From assembly GCF_004332155.1 (NCBI RefSeq), contig NZ_SJDV01000003.1, positions 1 through 64,000 of the forward strand: a DNA stretch of 64,000 nucleotides, read 5' to 3'. Every line of letters starts with the position of its first letter. Positions within the stretch are counted from its first letter, which is position 1. A model generated the notes under the pieces. It made no database searches, was not told where the DNA came from, and saw only the letters and a list, made by a program, of their open reading frames with translations. The position numbers were made by a program, and so were the translations under genes. Below are positions 34,554-42,553 of this stretch, piece after piece. Origin of the DNA: Gramella sp. KN1008 (lineage in GTDB: Bacteria > Bacteroidota > Bacteroidia > Flavobacteriales > Flavobacteriaceae).

Positions 34554-35648
34554 ATGACAAATTTTTTAAACCTTGTTCTAATAGGGCACTTCAATGAACA
34601 AAACTATTTAGAAGAATATTTTCTAAGGGAGCAAAAAAGAGTAAAAGAGGAGTATAATGCGGAAACCTTTTTTAGTAAATGTTTAGATGTTGTTCAGGAA
34701 TTCAAAAATGAACTTGAGAGAAACAAGCATCGTAGAAAAATGGAAATTTTCCATGCCTTACAAAACTACCGTGAACCGGAAAAACATGAAGAGGAGATAA
34801 AGCAAGGGTATAAAGCTATTAAGGAACTCAAGAGGGAAGATTTTTTTGTTGATCTCTTCAGTTATTGCAACCCTCCAGTTTTAGGAAGCCTGGACTACGG
34901 AAATATTTTGGAATTGGAAACTGCTATTTTAAAGGCTATTGATACTCATAACCTTCAATTAGATTTTGATGAATTGAGTAATAAATATTTGAGTACTAAA
35001 AGATTGGATGTTTTGTTTCCGTTCAAAAAGCCTTTTTTTTCAAAAGATAACTTTTACACATTAAAAACGTTTCTCAATTCGTCACTCGAAAGGTTTAATG
35101 GAATTGTTCTAAAATTACCCGTTAAAGATAAAATTCAACTTAAAGAAGAATTTCAACTTTATTTAATGAGATTAACAGAAGGAGCAGGAGGGGGGGATTA
35201 CAAGGAGCTGTTGAATTCTCAAATAGAGTTAGTTGAATTAAAGTACCAGAAGTTGAAAATTCAGGAGGAAAATTCACAGAAAAAAAATAATAATAAGAAA
35301 CCAGGAAGACCACCCGCAATTATACAACCCGCACAGAATTACCTGCAAAATATTGAACTTGAAGAACGGAAAATCCTGTTTATTGAAGAGCTAAAAAAGA
35401 TTTTTCAAGGTTGTGAGCCTAAAACTTTCAATTATCTGGTAATTGTTTTATTAGAATTAAACTATGTGAAAGAAGTTTCACAAAAAGAACTCAAAAATTC
35501 CTTTGAACAAGCAATAAACCCCCAACGACAATCAATGCAGAATTTCAGACAGGATTTATCCAAAAGAAAGTATTTAAAGGAAACAGAACTTTTTGCATCA
35601 ATTAAAAGACAGGTTTTAAAATTGACAGATGAAAATTTAATTGTTTAA
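34554..35648 (+). CDS. Unknown helical protein with an AT-hook-like motif
   Basis: The frame is open from a TTG at 34539, but the ATG at 34554 (MTNFLNLVLIGHF) is the likelier start, giving 364 residues. It is helical, with a Lys-rich linker KKNNNKKPGRPPA around residue 250 that holds an AT-hook-like GRP core, then a C-terminal helical domain (ILFIEELKKIFQG...LNYVKEV). A DNA-binding role is plausible. RteC-like proteins have a similar style, but I cannot assign the family. Confidence 0.55.
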   Translation: MTNFLNLVLIGHFNEQNYLEEYFLREQKRVKEEYNAETFFSKCLDVVQEFKNELERNKHRRKMEIFHALQNYREPEKHEEEIKQGYKAIKELKREDFFVDLFSYCNPPVLGSLDYGNILELETAILKAIDTHNLQLDFDELSNKYLSTKRLDVLFPFKKPFFSKDNFYTLKTFLNSSLERFNGIVLKLPVKDKIQLKEEFQLYLMRLTEGAGGGDYKELLNSQIELVELKYQKLKIQEENSQKKNNNKKPGRPPAIIQPAQNYLQNIELEERKILFIEELKKIFQGCEPKTFNYLVIVLLELNYVKEVSQKELKNSFEQAINPQRQSMQNFRQDLSKRKYLKETELFASIKRQVLKLTDENLIV

Positions 35649-35713
35649 ATATTAAAACAATTAGCGCAATTATAAACAACTGAAACAGATACTTTTAGGT
35701 TGCTTTGTCACCA

Positions 35714-35721
35714 TACTTTAG
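35714..35721 (+). promoter_or_regulatory. Possible -7 box before the island B replication operon
   Basis: TACTTTAG is one base off TAnnTTTG, 30 bases before the ATG at 35752. No clear -33 box is seen. Confidence 0.25.
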
Positions 35722-35751
35722 CCGTGAACAATAAATAAATAATTTACGGTT

Positions 35752-36033
35752 ATGAGTACAATTCAATTTCTTTCTACAAGCCCGGAACAGTTAGCGGAAC
35801 TGATTAACGAGGGCGTTAAAACGCAATTAGAGGCGTTTAAAAAGGATCTTCACAACAAGGAGGCACAAGATGACCTTCTCACCAGGGAACAGGCGGCAAA
35901 CCTGCTGCAAATTCACGAAACAACCCTTTGGCATTGGACTAATAAAGGGCGCGTTACTGCCTATTCAATAGCAGGGAAAAGGTACTATAAGCGAAGCGAA
36001 ATTTTAGGAAGTTTAACCGAACTAAAAAAATAA
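35752..36033 (+). CDS. HTH_17 excisionase-like protein
   Basis: The 93-residue protein has an N-terminal helix, then LLTREQAANLLQIHETTLWHWTNKGRVTAYSIAGKRYYKRSEILGSL, the winged helix-turn-helix of excisionase family proteins. It starts the replication operon of island B (next gene 4 bases on). Likely excision factor or regulator. Confidence 0.8.
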   Translation: MSTIQFLSTSPEQLAELINEGVKTQLEAFKKDLHNKEAQDDLLTREQAANLLQIHETTLWHWTNKGRVTAYSIAGKRYYKRSEILGSLTELKK

Positions 36034-36037
36034 GGCT

Positions 36038-36331
36038 ATGAGGAGTTACACTAATAGCCTTAATCCATTTGGCGACGGACAAGGCAAAGATAATCAATTT
36101 AAGCGTTTTTATAAGGCTTTGAAAATAAAGTCTCTAACAATGCTTGAGGCAGAAAAATTAACAGGAATTAGACGCGAAAATATTTGTCGGTATGTAAGTG
36201 AATTAAAAGCACAAAACAAAATTGCGGTTAGAAAAATTAGACGTTGTTCAATTACTGGTTATCCTTATGTGCAGGAACTAACGACGAACCCTGATTTGTT
36301 TCCACAGTCGAACCAATTAAAAATGTTTTAG
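36038..36331 (+). CDS. Winged-helix-like small protein
   Basis: The 97-residue protein has MLEAEKLTGIRRENICRYVSELKAQNKIAVRKIRRCSITGYPYVQELT, a short winged HTH where the helix RRENICRYVSEL would read DNA. It sits between the excisionase-like gene and the DUF3987 gene with 3-4 base gaps. Probable regulator of replication. Confidence 0.6.
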   Translation: MRSYTNSLNPFGDGQGKDNQFKRFYKALKIKSLTMLEAEKLTGIRRENICRYVSELKAQNKIAVRKIRRCSITGYPYVQELTTNPDLFPQSNQLKMF

Positions 36332-36334
36332 ATA

Positions 36335-37741
36335 ATGGAAGCAAAGAAATTAAGCCCCGTTTTTACTGATCTTGAACCTGAAAGCCTTATTAGCCACGTT
36401 GAAAATTTAAAGAAGGTTACAGCCGTTGAAAAGGAAACAAAGAAAAATTCTTTTCCGGTTAAGGTTTTCCCTAAAGCAGTACAGGAAATTATAACAGCAA
36501 CAAACCAAAGTTTAAATTATCCTACTGACTTTATTGGCGCGTCAATGCTTTACGCTGTTTCTGTTGCAGTCGGTAACACTCACAAAATACATAATGGAGT
36601 ATTTGAGCAAACAGCAGTTTTATACCTTTCAATTGTTGGAAGAGCAGGAACAAATAAAAGCCACCCTTTAACCTTTGCTTTAAAGCCTATTGAAGAGCGC
36701 GACAAACAGCGTTTTAAAGGTTACCAGGAACTAAAACAGGAATACGATCTTGTTAGCAGTCTAAACAAAAAGGAAAGAGAGACGCAAGGTTATGACGAAC
36801 CAGTACAGCCTATTTGGGAACAGCACCTAATAACTGACTTTACACCTGAAGCACTTACAGACGTTCATAAATTCAATAAAAGAGGTATTGGAGTTTATGC
36901 AGATGAGTTAGCAAGCTGGTTTAAAAACTTCAACCGATACAACAAAGGGAGCGAAGAGCAATTTTGGTTGAGCGTATGGAGCGGAAAGCCTTTAAGAATT
37001 AACAGGAAAACAAGCGAGCCTATTTACATACCTGAACCCTTTATTTCTGTTGCAGGAACAATACAACCGGGCGTATTAAATGAATTGGCAAAAGACAGAA
37101 CCGAAAACGGGTTTCTTGACAGGATTTTATTTGTTATTCCTGACGATCTTAAAAAGGAGTATTGGAGCGAAAACCAGTTAGATGAAGTAATAATTCAAAA
37201 TTGGAACGCTGTTATTAATAACCTGTTGGATTTAGACCTTGAACAAGATGAGAACCTCAACCCTAAACCCACCGTTCTAAAGTTTACACCTGAAGCCAAA
37301 CAATTATTATTTGAATGGCAAAAGACAGTAACAGACTTGAGCAACAAAGCAGATAATGAAGCCTTGAGCGGAATTTATGCAAAGTTTGAACAATACGCCT
37401 TGCGACTGGCTTTAAACCTTGAGTTATTGCGTTACGCTTGTGGAGAAAGTACCAAACAGGCGGTTACCGTTGAAGCAGTAAAAGGAGCGTTAAAACTGGT
37501 TGAGTACTTTAAAAATTCGGCTTTAAAAGTACATACGATCTTAACCAATACAAGCCCCGTAGAAAAGTTACCGGGAGACAAAAAGAACCTTTACAACGCC
37601 TTACCTGAAGAGTTTACCACAAGCGAAGGGTTAGAGTTAGCAAATGATTTCGGAATAGCGGAAAGGACGTACAAACGCCTTTTAGTAAACCGGGAATTAT
37701 TCAACAACCACAAAAGAGGGGAATACGAAAAAAGGTTTTAA
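36335..37741 (+). CDS. DUF3987-family primase/helicase-like protein
   Basis: The 468-residue protein has the DUF3987 order: FIGASMLYAVSVAVGN, LYLSIVGRAGTNKSH (Walker A-like, Lys at the phosphate loop), ADELASWFKNFNRY, FWLSVWSGKPLRINRK, FISVAGTIQPGVL and TENGFLDRILFV. Such proteins act as replicative helicase-like ATPases of Bacteroidetes mobile elements. It is followed by a repeat-rich gap and a primase-like gene. The last residues (YEKRF) precede the iteron region. Confidence 0.85.
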   Translation: MEAKKLSPVFTDLEPESLISHVENLKKVTAVEKETKKNSFPVKVFPKAVQEIITATNQSLNYPTDFIGASMLYAVSVAVGNTHKIHNGVFEQTAVLYLSIVGRAGTNKSHPLTFALKPIEERDKQRFKGYQELKQEYDLVSSLNKKERETQGYDEPVQPIWEQHLITDFTPEALTDVHKFNKRGIGVYADELASWFKNFNRYNKGSEEQFWLSVWSGKPLRINRKTSEPIYIPEPFISVAGTIQPGVLNELAKDRTENGFLDRILFVIPDDLKKEYWSENQLDEVIIQNWNAVINNLLDLDLEQDENLNPKPTVLKFTPEAKQLLFEWQKTVTDLSNKADNEALSGIYAKFEQYALRLALNLELLRYACGESTKQAVTVEAVKGALKLVEYFKNSALKVHTILTNTSPVEKLPGDKKNLYNALPEEFTTSEGLELANDFGIAERTYKRLLVNRELFNNHKRGEYEKRF

Positions 37742-37844
37742 TCTCTATTGGCACAAGGCACTAACGGCACTAACGGCACAAACTAAGGTTTATTAATGCC
37801 ACAAATGCCGCTTGTGCCAAATGCCAAAGGTAATATTCTAAAAA
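37742..37844. repeat. Iteron-like repeat cluster, candidate origin of island B
   Basis: Three tandem 9-base units (GGCACTAAC at 37757 and 37766, GGCACAAAC at 37775) are flanked by the inverted pair TTGGCACAAG (37748-37757) and CTTGTGCCAA (37811-37820), with several AATGCC copies. Sited between helicase-like and primase-like genes, it looks like a replication origin. Confidence 0.5.
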
Positions 37845-39230
37845 ATGAAACAGCACCGATACACTTTAGAGAAAGGGAGTAAAAAAGACTTTTGTCCGGA
37901 ATGTAACAAGAAACGTTTTGTTCATTATGTCGACACCGAAATAGGGGAATATTTGCCGAACCAGTACGGACGTTGCGACCGGGAAAGCAAATGTGGTTAC
38001 CACCTGAACCCTTACAAAGACGGCTATTCTCAAATGATAAAAGAACAGGAACAGGGAACGTTTAACGGGAACTGGAAACCTAAACCAATACAAGCCCGGC
38101 AAAAGGCAGAAACACGCCCTAAACCTGCCTTTATTCCTGTTGAGGTACTTAAACAGACGTTAGAGCCTGACAGGTACGAACTGAATGTTTTTATTCAAAA
38201 CCTATTTAATAACGTTCCTTATCCTTTTGAGGTTTCAGATGTTACTAAAGCCGTTGAACTTTACAAAATAGGCACTATTAAAGCAGGTTACAGAAAAGGC
38301 GCGGTTACCTTTCCTTTTATTGATCTCAAAAGCAATATTAGAGCAGTACAGGTAAAACAATTTAATAAAAGCAACCACACCACAGGAACGGACTTTTTAC
38401 ACTCTATTATTGATAAGCACCACAGTAAAAGAAATGAACCTTTGCCGAACTGGTTAAAAGCGTATAATAAGAATGAATTAAAGGTTTCCTGCCTATTTGG
38501 GGAACATTTGTTAAGTAAGTACCCGTTAAACCCTGTTGCGTTAGTAGAAGCCCCTAAAACAGCCTTTTACGGTGCGTTATACTTTGGATTACCTGAACAA
38601 CCCGAAGACCTTATTTGGTTAGCAGTTTATAATAAGAGTAGTTTCAAATTTGATAAACTAAAGGTATTAAAAGGCAGAACGGTTTTAACCTTTCCTGACT
38701 TATCAAAAGACGGGCAAACCTTTAAAGAATGGAAGCAGAAAGCCACAGGAATAGAAAGCAGGTTACCGGGAACGCGTTTTATTTTTTCCGATCTACTGGA
38801 ACAGTTAGCACCTGAAGCAGATAAAAAAGAAGGAAACGATATTGCAGACTATTTAATTAAGCAGGACTGGCAGAACTTCAGAAAAAGGAAACCTGAACAA
38901 GAACCACCCGAACCAGTACCCGAAATTAAAGAACCTGTTACCGAAATTAGACAAATTAGACACTATAAAAAGGAAGCAGAACAATTTGAATTTTCGGAAA
39001 CCATAAAAAAAGAGCCTGAAGACTGGCAAACCGATATTTCAGAACTGGAAAGCTATTTTGAAAAGATGAGGTTACCACCCGAACCAGTACGGCTTAATCA
39101 ATGCACGGTAATAACTAACGTTTCTCAATTCCTTAACAGCCACCTGCAAACGGTTAAGAGCCACAACGGGAACAGTAGGTTTTTACCTTACCTGAACCGA
39201 TTACAACAATTAAGAACTACGTTAAACTAA
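37845..39230 (+). CDS. Zinc-finger primase-like replication protein
   Basis: The 461-residue protein starts with a zinc-binding segment (CPECNKKRF ... GRCDRESKCGYHLNPYKDG, residues 18-60), as in DNA primases. A central TOPRIM-like region follows (VALVEAPKTAFYGALYFGLP, VLTFPDLSKDG, EGNDIADYLIKQDW). This zinc finger/TOPRIM layout is that of DUF6371-type proteins near DUF3987 helicases. The C-terminus is helical. It is likely the element's primase, though the catalytic residues are hard to place. Confidence 0.75.
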   Translation: MKQHRYTLEKGSKKDFCPECNKKRFVHYVDTEIGEYLPNQYGRCDRESKCGYHLNPYKDGYSQMIKEQEQGTFNGNWKPKPIQARQKAETRPKPAFIPVEVLKQTLEPDRYELNVFIQNLFNNVPYPFEVSDVTKAVELYKIGTIKAGYRKGAVTFPFIDLKSNIRAVQVKQFNKSNHTTGTDFLHSIIDKHHSKRNEPLPNWLKAYNKNELKVSCLFGEHLLSKYPLNPVALVEAPKTAFYGALYFGLPEQPEDLIWLAVYNKSSFKFDKLKVLKGRTVLTFPDLSKDGQTFKEWKQKATGIESRLPGTRFIFSDLLEQLAPEADKKEGNDIADYLIKQDWQNFRKRKPEQEPPEPVPEIKEPVTEIRQIRHYKKEAEQFEFSETIKKEPEDWQTDISELESYFEKMRLPPEPVRLNQCTVITNVSQFLNSHLQTVKSHNGNSRFLPYLNRLQQLRTTLN

Positions 39231-39244
39231 CACAAACTAACATT

Positions 39245-39544
39245 ATGAGTTTTACAAGCGACACAGCAAAAGAAGCCGGGAAAAGATCAACAAGAGCCGG
39301 GAAAAAGAACAGAACAACAGAAGAAACAAGGGAGCGTTTCAAAGACTTGTTAGAAGCTAATTTTGATAAGATACAAGAAGACCTGGAACAGTTAGCACCT
39401 GAACAACGCATTAAAGCCCTTTTAGATTTGGCAAAGTTTGTATTACCTACTTTAAGATCAACGGAATTAAAAGCAAGCGAAAAAGATTTTCAACCTATTG
39501 TTATCAATTTAGGTAGTGGTATTAATCCTGAAGCAGATGAATAA
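39245..39544 (+). CDS. Small phage-like protein, DUF5681-like
   Basis: The 99-residue protein has a basic N-terminus (AGKRSTRAGKKNRTTEETRERF), a helix LLEANFDKIQEDLEQLAPEQRIKALLDLAKFVLP and an acidic tail. The layout recalls small phage proteins found beside terminases, but no terminase follows. It shares its end with the next gene start (7 bases overlap). Function unknown. Confidence 0.5.
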   Translation: MSFTSDTAKEAGKRSTRAGKKNRTTEETRERFKDLLEANFDKIQEDLEQLAPEQRIKALLDLAKFVLPTLRSTELKASEKDFQPIVINLGSGINPEADE

Positions 39545-39770
39545 AGAATTTAGAATTTCAACAGGCGAAGAGTTAATTCAATTTATGAAAGCCCAAAACC
39601 TGAACAGCAAACAGATTTGTGAAGTACTGCAAAGGGCGTTAATTCTCTTTGCAGATGAAACTAAACCACCTGAAGTATTAATTCAGGAATTTAGGGAGTA
39701 CTGGGAACACTTTAAACATACTAACGAACGTCCTTTATTTTTAGGATTAAATTTAGATGTAAAAGAATAA
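39537..39770 (+). CDS. Small unknown protein of island B
   Basis: The open frame begins earlier, but the ATG at 39537 (MNKEFRISTGEELIQF) is the likely start, giving 77 residues and an overlap of 8 bases with the previous gene. Helical and acidic, with LNSKQICEVLQRALILF. No family recognised. Confidence 0.5.
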   Translation: MNKEFRISTGEELIQFMKAQNLNSKQICEVLQRALILFADETKPPEVLIQEFREYWEHFKHTNERPLFLGLNLDVKE

Positions 39771-39805
39771 TCCTAACTTGTTATTCTAATCTAAACCAAT
39801 TGGCA

Positions 39806-40276
39806 ATGAGAAAATTAGTATTAATTACGGTTATAATGTTTTTTTGTTCTTGCGGAGTAAAGTACGTACCTGTAAGCGTACAGCCCATAGAAGAAACTTT
39901 TGAGATAAAAGACCAAGAGAAAGACCTTTTGTTTGCCAAAGCAAATACGTGGTTTGCTTTAGCTTTCCAGAATTCTAAAAATGTTATTCAGTATTCAGAT
40001 AAAGAAACTGGAGTAATTACAGGACGATTTGCCATACTTCCTCAAGTATCAAGAAACGGTTACGGTATTCAACAAGATAATAGTATTTATTCAGGAATTC
40101 ACGTAAGATTAAAGGATAATGGAGCAAAAATAGTAGTTAGCCCGGATAATTTTACTGAAGTGCATAGCTCATTGAATGAAAGTTATCGTTTTACAAAAGA
40201 AAGTGCAATTGCAAAAAGCCAAGAGTTGATAAATTCTTTTGTAACCTACCTGAAACAACCTGTTGATGATTTTTAA
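39806..40276 (+). CDS. DUF4468-like lipoprotein
   Basis: The ATG at 39806 gives 156 residues. It has a lipoprotein signal with lipobox FCSC, then TFEIKDQEKDLLFAKANTWFALAFQNSKNVIQYSDKETGVITGRFAI, which matches the DUF4468 (TBP-like fold) domain of Bacteroidetes. Located next to the island's terminator at 40329. Likely cargo, since such proteins are anchored outside the cytoplasm. Confidence 0.7.
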   Translation: MRKLVLITVIMFFCSCGVKYVPVSVQPIEETFEIKDQEKDLLFAKANTWFALAFQNSKNVIQYSDKETGVITGRFAILPQVSRNGYGIQQDNSIYSGIHVRLKDNGAKIVVSPDNFTEVHSSLNESYRFTKESAIAKSQELINSFVTYLKQPVDDF

Positions 40277-40328
40277 TTGTGTTTAGACGAGGGTTAGGAA
40301 GTTGTGAAGACGGGTTTGGAGAAAACTT

Positions 40329-40362
40329 AAAAAAGGGCAAACCTCAACGGAACGCCCTTTTT
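40329..40362. terminator. Terminator after the DUF4468-like gene
   Basis: AAAAAGGGC pairs with GCCCTTTTT around a 15-base loop, followed by T-run. It ends the island B replication/cargo transcript. Confidence 0.8.
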
Positions 40363-40447
40363 CTGTTCAAATTATTAGCACGGCTAAATGCTAACATCAA
40401 CAAAGATAAATTAAAAATTTCTTACCTGAATTGAAGCTAATTTTCAA

Positions 40448-40475
40448 TTACCGTACAGAAACCGTACAATTTATA
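40448..40475 (+). repeat. Island B subterminal repeat, right copy
   Basis: TTACCGTACA and ACCGTACAA in tandem, same spacing and orientation as 32441-32467. Confidence 0.55.
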
Positions 40476-40480
40476 AAATG

Positions 40481-40522
40481 AAAAAGCCGTAAACCCTTAT
40501 AAATAAAGGAAAACGGCTTTTT
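40481..40522 (-). terminator. ssrA terminator carried by island B
   Basis: AAAAAGCCGT pairs with ACGGCTTTTT around a 22-base A/T-rich loop. In the tmRNA direction it follows the CCA end by 5 bases, so it now terminates ssrA. It lies inside island B's sequence. Confidence 0.8.
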
Positions 40523-40526
40523 AATA

Positions 40527-40541
40527 GTGGAGTCGGAGGGG
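40527..40541 (-). repeat. att site at the intact ssrA 3' end
   Basis: GTGGAGTCGGAGGGG is the 3' end of ssrA (ending in CCA on the minus strand) and is the copy from which the others at 19354, 19521 and 32290 derive. Confidence 0.85.
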
Positions 40542-40924
40542 TTCGAACCCTCGTCCAAACAAGCAATTCAGCTGCTTTCTACACGTTTAGTCTTCACTTG
40601 ATTGTCGATGCAAAGCCGGCAGAAGACCACCAACTTTACAAGTATCCTCGCTTAAGTTTCGGAAACCCATCAAGGCCCTGAGCTTCCTATATTTACTTTA
40701 CCGGTGCCCCTGATGCGAACGCCGTAAATCAAGGCTTTCGCGGGACATCTTGGCTCCCTGTCTTACAGGGACTAAGAGTAACCTACTGTGATTCGGTTAC
40801 GCAGCCAAGGCGTAGTTATTCTCGCCGTTTAAAAAAGTGTGAAATATGAGATTTACGAGCTATATCCCAGCGCTCGACGTGCTTACAACTCAATTAGACT
40901 CGCTGTCAAAACCAAGTCGACCCC
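40528..40924 (-). ncRNA. ssrA: tmRNA (ssrA)
   Basis: The minus strand begins GGGGTCGACTTGG at 40924 and ends with GGTTCGAACCCCTCCGACTCCA at 40528, forming the tRNA-like domain with T-loop and CCA. The tag frame at 40797-40826 reads GENNYALAA and stop, the standard Bacteroidetes tag. tmRNA rescues stalled ribosomes and marks the nascent peptide for proteolysis. It is intact, despite insertion of islands at its 3' end. Confidence 0.96.
40797..40826 (-). CDS. tmRNA tag peptide frame
   Basis: Minus-strand codons read Gly-Glu-Asn-Asn-Tyr-Ala-Leu-Ala-Ala and TAA. The ALAA end is the proteolysis signal. Confidence 0.92.
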   Translation of the reverse strand, partial: GENNYALAA

Positions 40925-41338
40925 ATATGTAAAGAACTTCTTGAAGTATGAGTTACGAAGTTAGAGTTACGATTTTTTAATAATCGTACTTCGTATTTCT
41001 CACTTCTTATTTCAATGATGGCGTTCCGCTTCGGCTTTCGCCTCGCGGCGGGCTATTCGCTGCAATCTTTTTTATTGTGCTTCGACAAGCTCAGCACCTC
41101 AAAAAAGGATTTCTGCTGCTATCCCTAACGCAAATGAGAACTTTAATTACCATCATTCTGAACTTGTTTCAGAATCTCATCAGAACCTGAAACGAGTTCA
41201 GGTTGACGAATCTTAAATAATTCCAGTCTCAAATTTTCAAAGAAATCCGACTGTAGTTTACAATCGGGCCAGCAAAGATACAGATTAAAATTTATATCTT
41301 TGAAGCACTTCATAACTACACAAAACCTATACCAGAAT
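40925..41338. other. Intergenic region with repeats upstream of ssrA and the dehydrogenase
   Basis: No supported gene. It has G/C-rich dispersed-repeat-like patches (40020s-style CTTCGGCTTTCGCCTCGCGG around 41040) and the palindromes at 41156-41174 and 41186-41210. The ssrA and dehydrogenase promoters must lie here, but I see no convincing boxes. Confidence 0.45.
41156..41210. repeat. Dispersed palindromic repeat, copy 1
   Basis: Two palindromes, TTCTGAA/TTCAGAA (41156-41174) and CCTGAA..TTCAGG with TGACGA tail (41186-41210). The second recurs almost exactly at 56066-56088. A REP-like family of this chromosome. Confidence 0.6.
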
Positions 41339-42553
41339 ATGATCAAATTTGCCCTTATCAAAGAGCGAAAGACCCCACCAGACAGAAGAGTCGTTTTCTC
41401 CCCTGAAATGTTAAAGCAGGCGACGGAAAAATTTCCCGAAGCTGAATTTAAAGTGGAAAGTTCAGATATCAGGGTGTTTACCGATGAGGAATACAGAGCC
41501 GCAGGAATTGAAGTAAGTGATGATGTTTCAGACTGTGACGTGATGCTGGGCGTCAAGGAAGTGCCTATTCCGGCCCTTATAGCCAACAAGAAGTATTTCT
41601 TCTTTTCACATACTATCAAGAAACAACCTTATAACCGGGACCTTTTGAGGGAGATATTAGAGAAGAATATTGAACTGTATGATCACGAGGTAATTGTTAA
41701 TAATAAAAATGCCCGACTCATAGGTTTTGGAAGATACGCGGGGCTAGTTGGTGCCTATAATGGGATTCGTGGAATAGGGATCAAAGAAAGACTCTTTGAA
41801 CTTCCCAAGGCCGAGAATCTGCCAGATCTTAATGCCATGCTGGCAGAACTTGATAAGATAAAACTGCCTGCTTATAAATTTGTATTAACCGGAAGTGGAA
41901 AAGTAGCCTATGGCGCAAGGGAGATCCTGGAACATTTGAATATGAAAAAGGTGGACGCCGACGCTTACATGGAAAATGAATTTGATAACCCGGTATTTTG
42001 TCATATTGATGTGCTGGACTATGCGAAGAGAAAGGATGGGGCTAAAGGTAGCAGAATGGAATTCTATAAGGTGCCGGAAAACTACGATTCCGATTTTATG
42101 AAATTTGCCAGGACAAGTGATGTTTTCATTGCCGGGCATTTTTATGGAGAAGGTTCCCCTGTTTTCTATTCAAAAGAGGATGCTGCTCAAAAGGATTTCA
42201 GAATAAAATATGTTGCTGATATTTCCTGTGACATCGCCGGCCCGGTAGCCAGTACGATACGGCCTTCCACCATTGCCGATCCTTTCTATGGTTACGATCC
42301 TGAAACAGGTGCTGAAACCGATTTCATGGCTCCTGAAGCCATAGGAGTTATGGCAGTGGATAATCTGCCCTGTGAACTCCCTAAGGATGCCAGCGAAGGC
42401 TTTGGAGAGATGTTCCTGGAACATGTGATCCCGGCTTTCTTTAATGATGATAAGGATGGTATCCTTGAAAGAGCACGAATGACCAGAGATGGAAGGCTTA
42501 CTGCACCTTTTCTGTATCTTGAGGATTATGTAAAAGGCGAGCTGGAAGTTTAA
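41339..42553 (+). CDS. Saccharopine/alanine dehydrogenase-like oxidoreductase
   Basis: The ATG at 41339 (MIKFALIKERKTPPDRRV) is the natural start and gives 404 residues. The frame extends further up, but that part is not family-like. Features: KERKTPPDRRV, VKEVPIPAL, FFFSHTIKKQ, NARLIGFGRYAGLVGA, a Rossmann GSGKVAYGA loop and YVADISCDIAGPVASTIRPSTI. This fits the lysine-forming saccharopine dehydrogenase/alanine dehydrogenase family, NAD(P)-linked. The substrate in Bacteroidetes is uncertain. It ends tail-to-tail with the sulfatase gene, overlapping by 4 bases. Confidence 0.8.
   Translation: MIKFALIKERKTPPDRRVVFSPEMLKQATEKFPEAEFKVESSDIRVFTDEEYRAAGIEVSDDVSDCDVMLGVKEVPIPALIANKKYFFFSHTIKKQPYNRDLLREILEKNIELYDHEVIVNNKNARLIGFGRYAGLVGAYNGIRGIGIKERLFELPKAENLPDLNAMLAELDKIKLPAYKFVLTGSGKVAYGAREILEHLNMKKVDADAYMENEFDNPVFCHIDVLDYAKRKDGAKGSRMEFYKVPENYDSDFMKFARTSDVFIAGHFYGEGSPVFYSKEDAAQKDFRIKYVADISCDIAGPVASTIRPSTIADPFYGYDPETGAETDFMAPEAIGVMAVDNLPCELPKDASEGFGEMFLEHVIPAFFNDDKDGILERARMTRDGRLTAPFLYLEDYVKGELEV

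Larger units (their letters stand above)
32290..40541. mobile_element. Island B integrated at ssrA
   Basis: The element lies between ssrA 3'-end copies at 32290 and 40527. It carries its own tyrosine recombinase next to the left end, an excisionase-like protein, replication genes and small unknown cargo. Paired ACCGTACA repeats are near both ends. No conjugation or virion genes are seen. Confidence 0.75.

Noticed and set aside
37742..37844. CRISPR array at the 9-base repeats
   Set aside because: Units are tandem without unique spacers and too short.
40527..40620. A tRNA, suggested by the GGTTCGAACCC T-loop and CCA end
   Set aside because: The T-arm belongs to tmRNA: the 5' partner starts at 40924 and the tag frame lies between them.
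41300..41338. Earlier in-frame start of the dehydrogenase at 41300
   Set aside because: The extra 13 residues do not match the family, which begins at MIKFALIKERK (41339).
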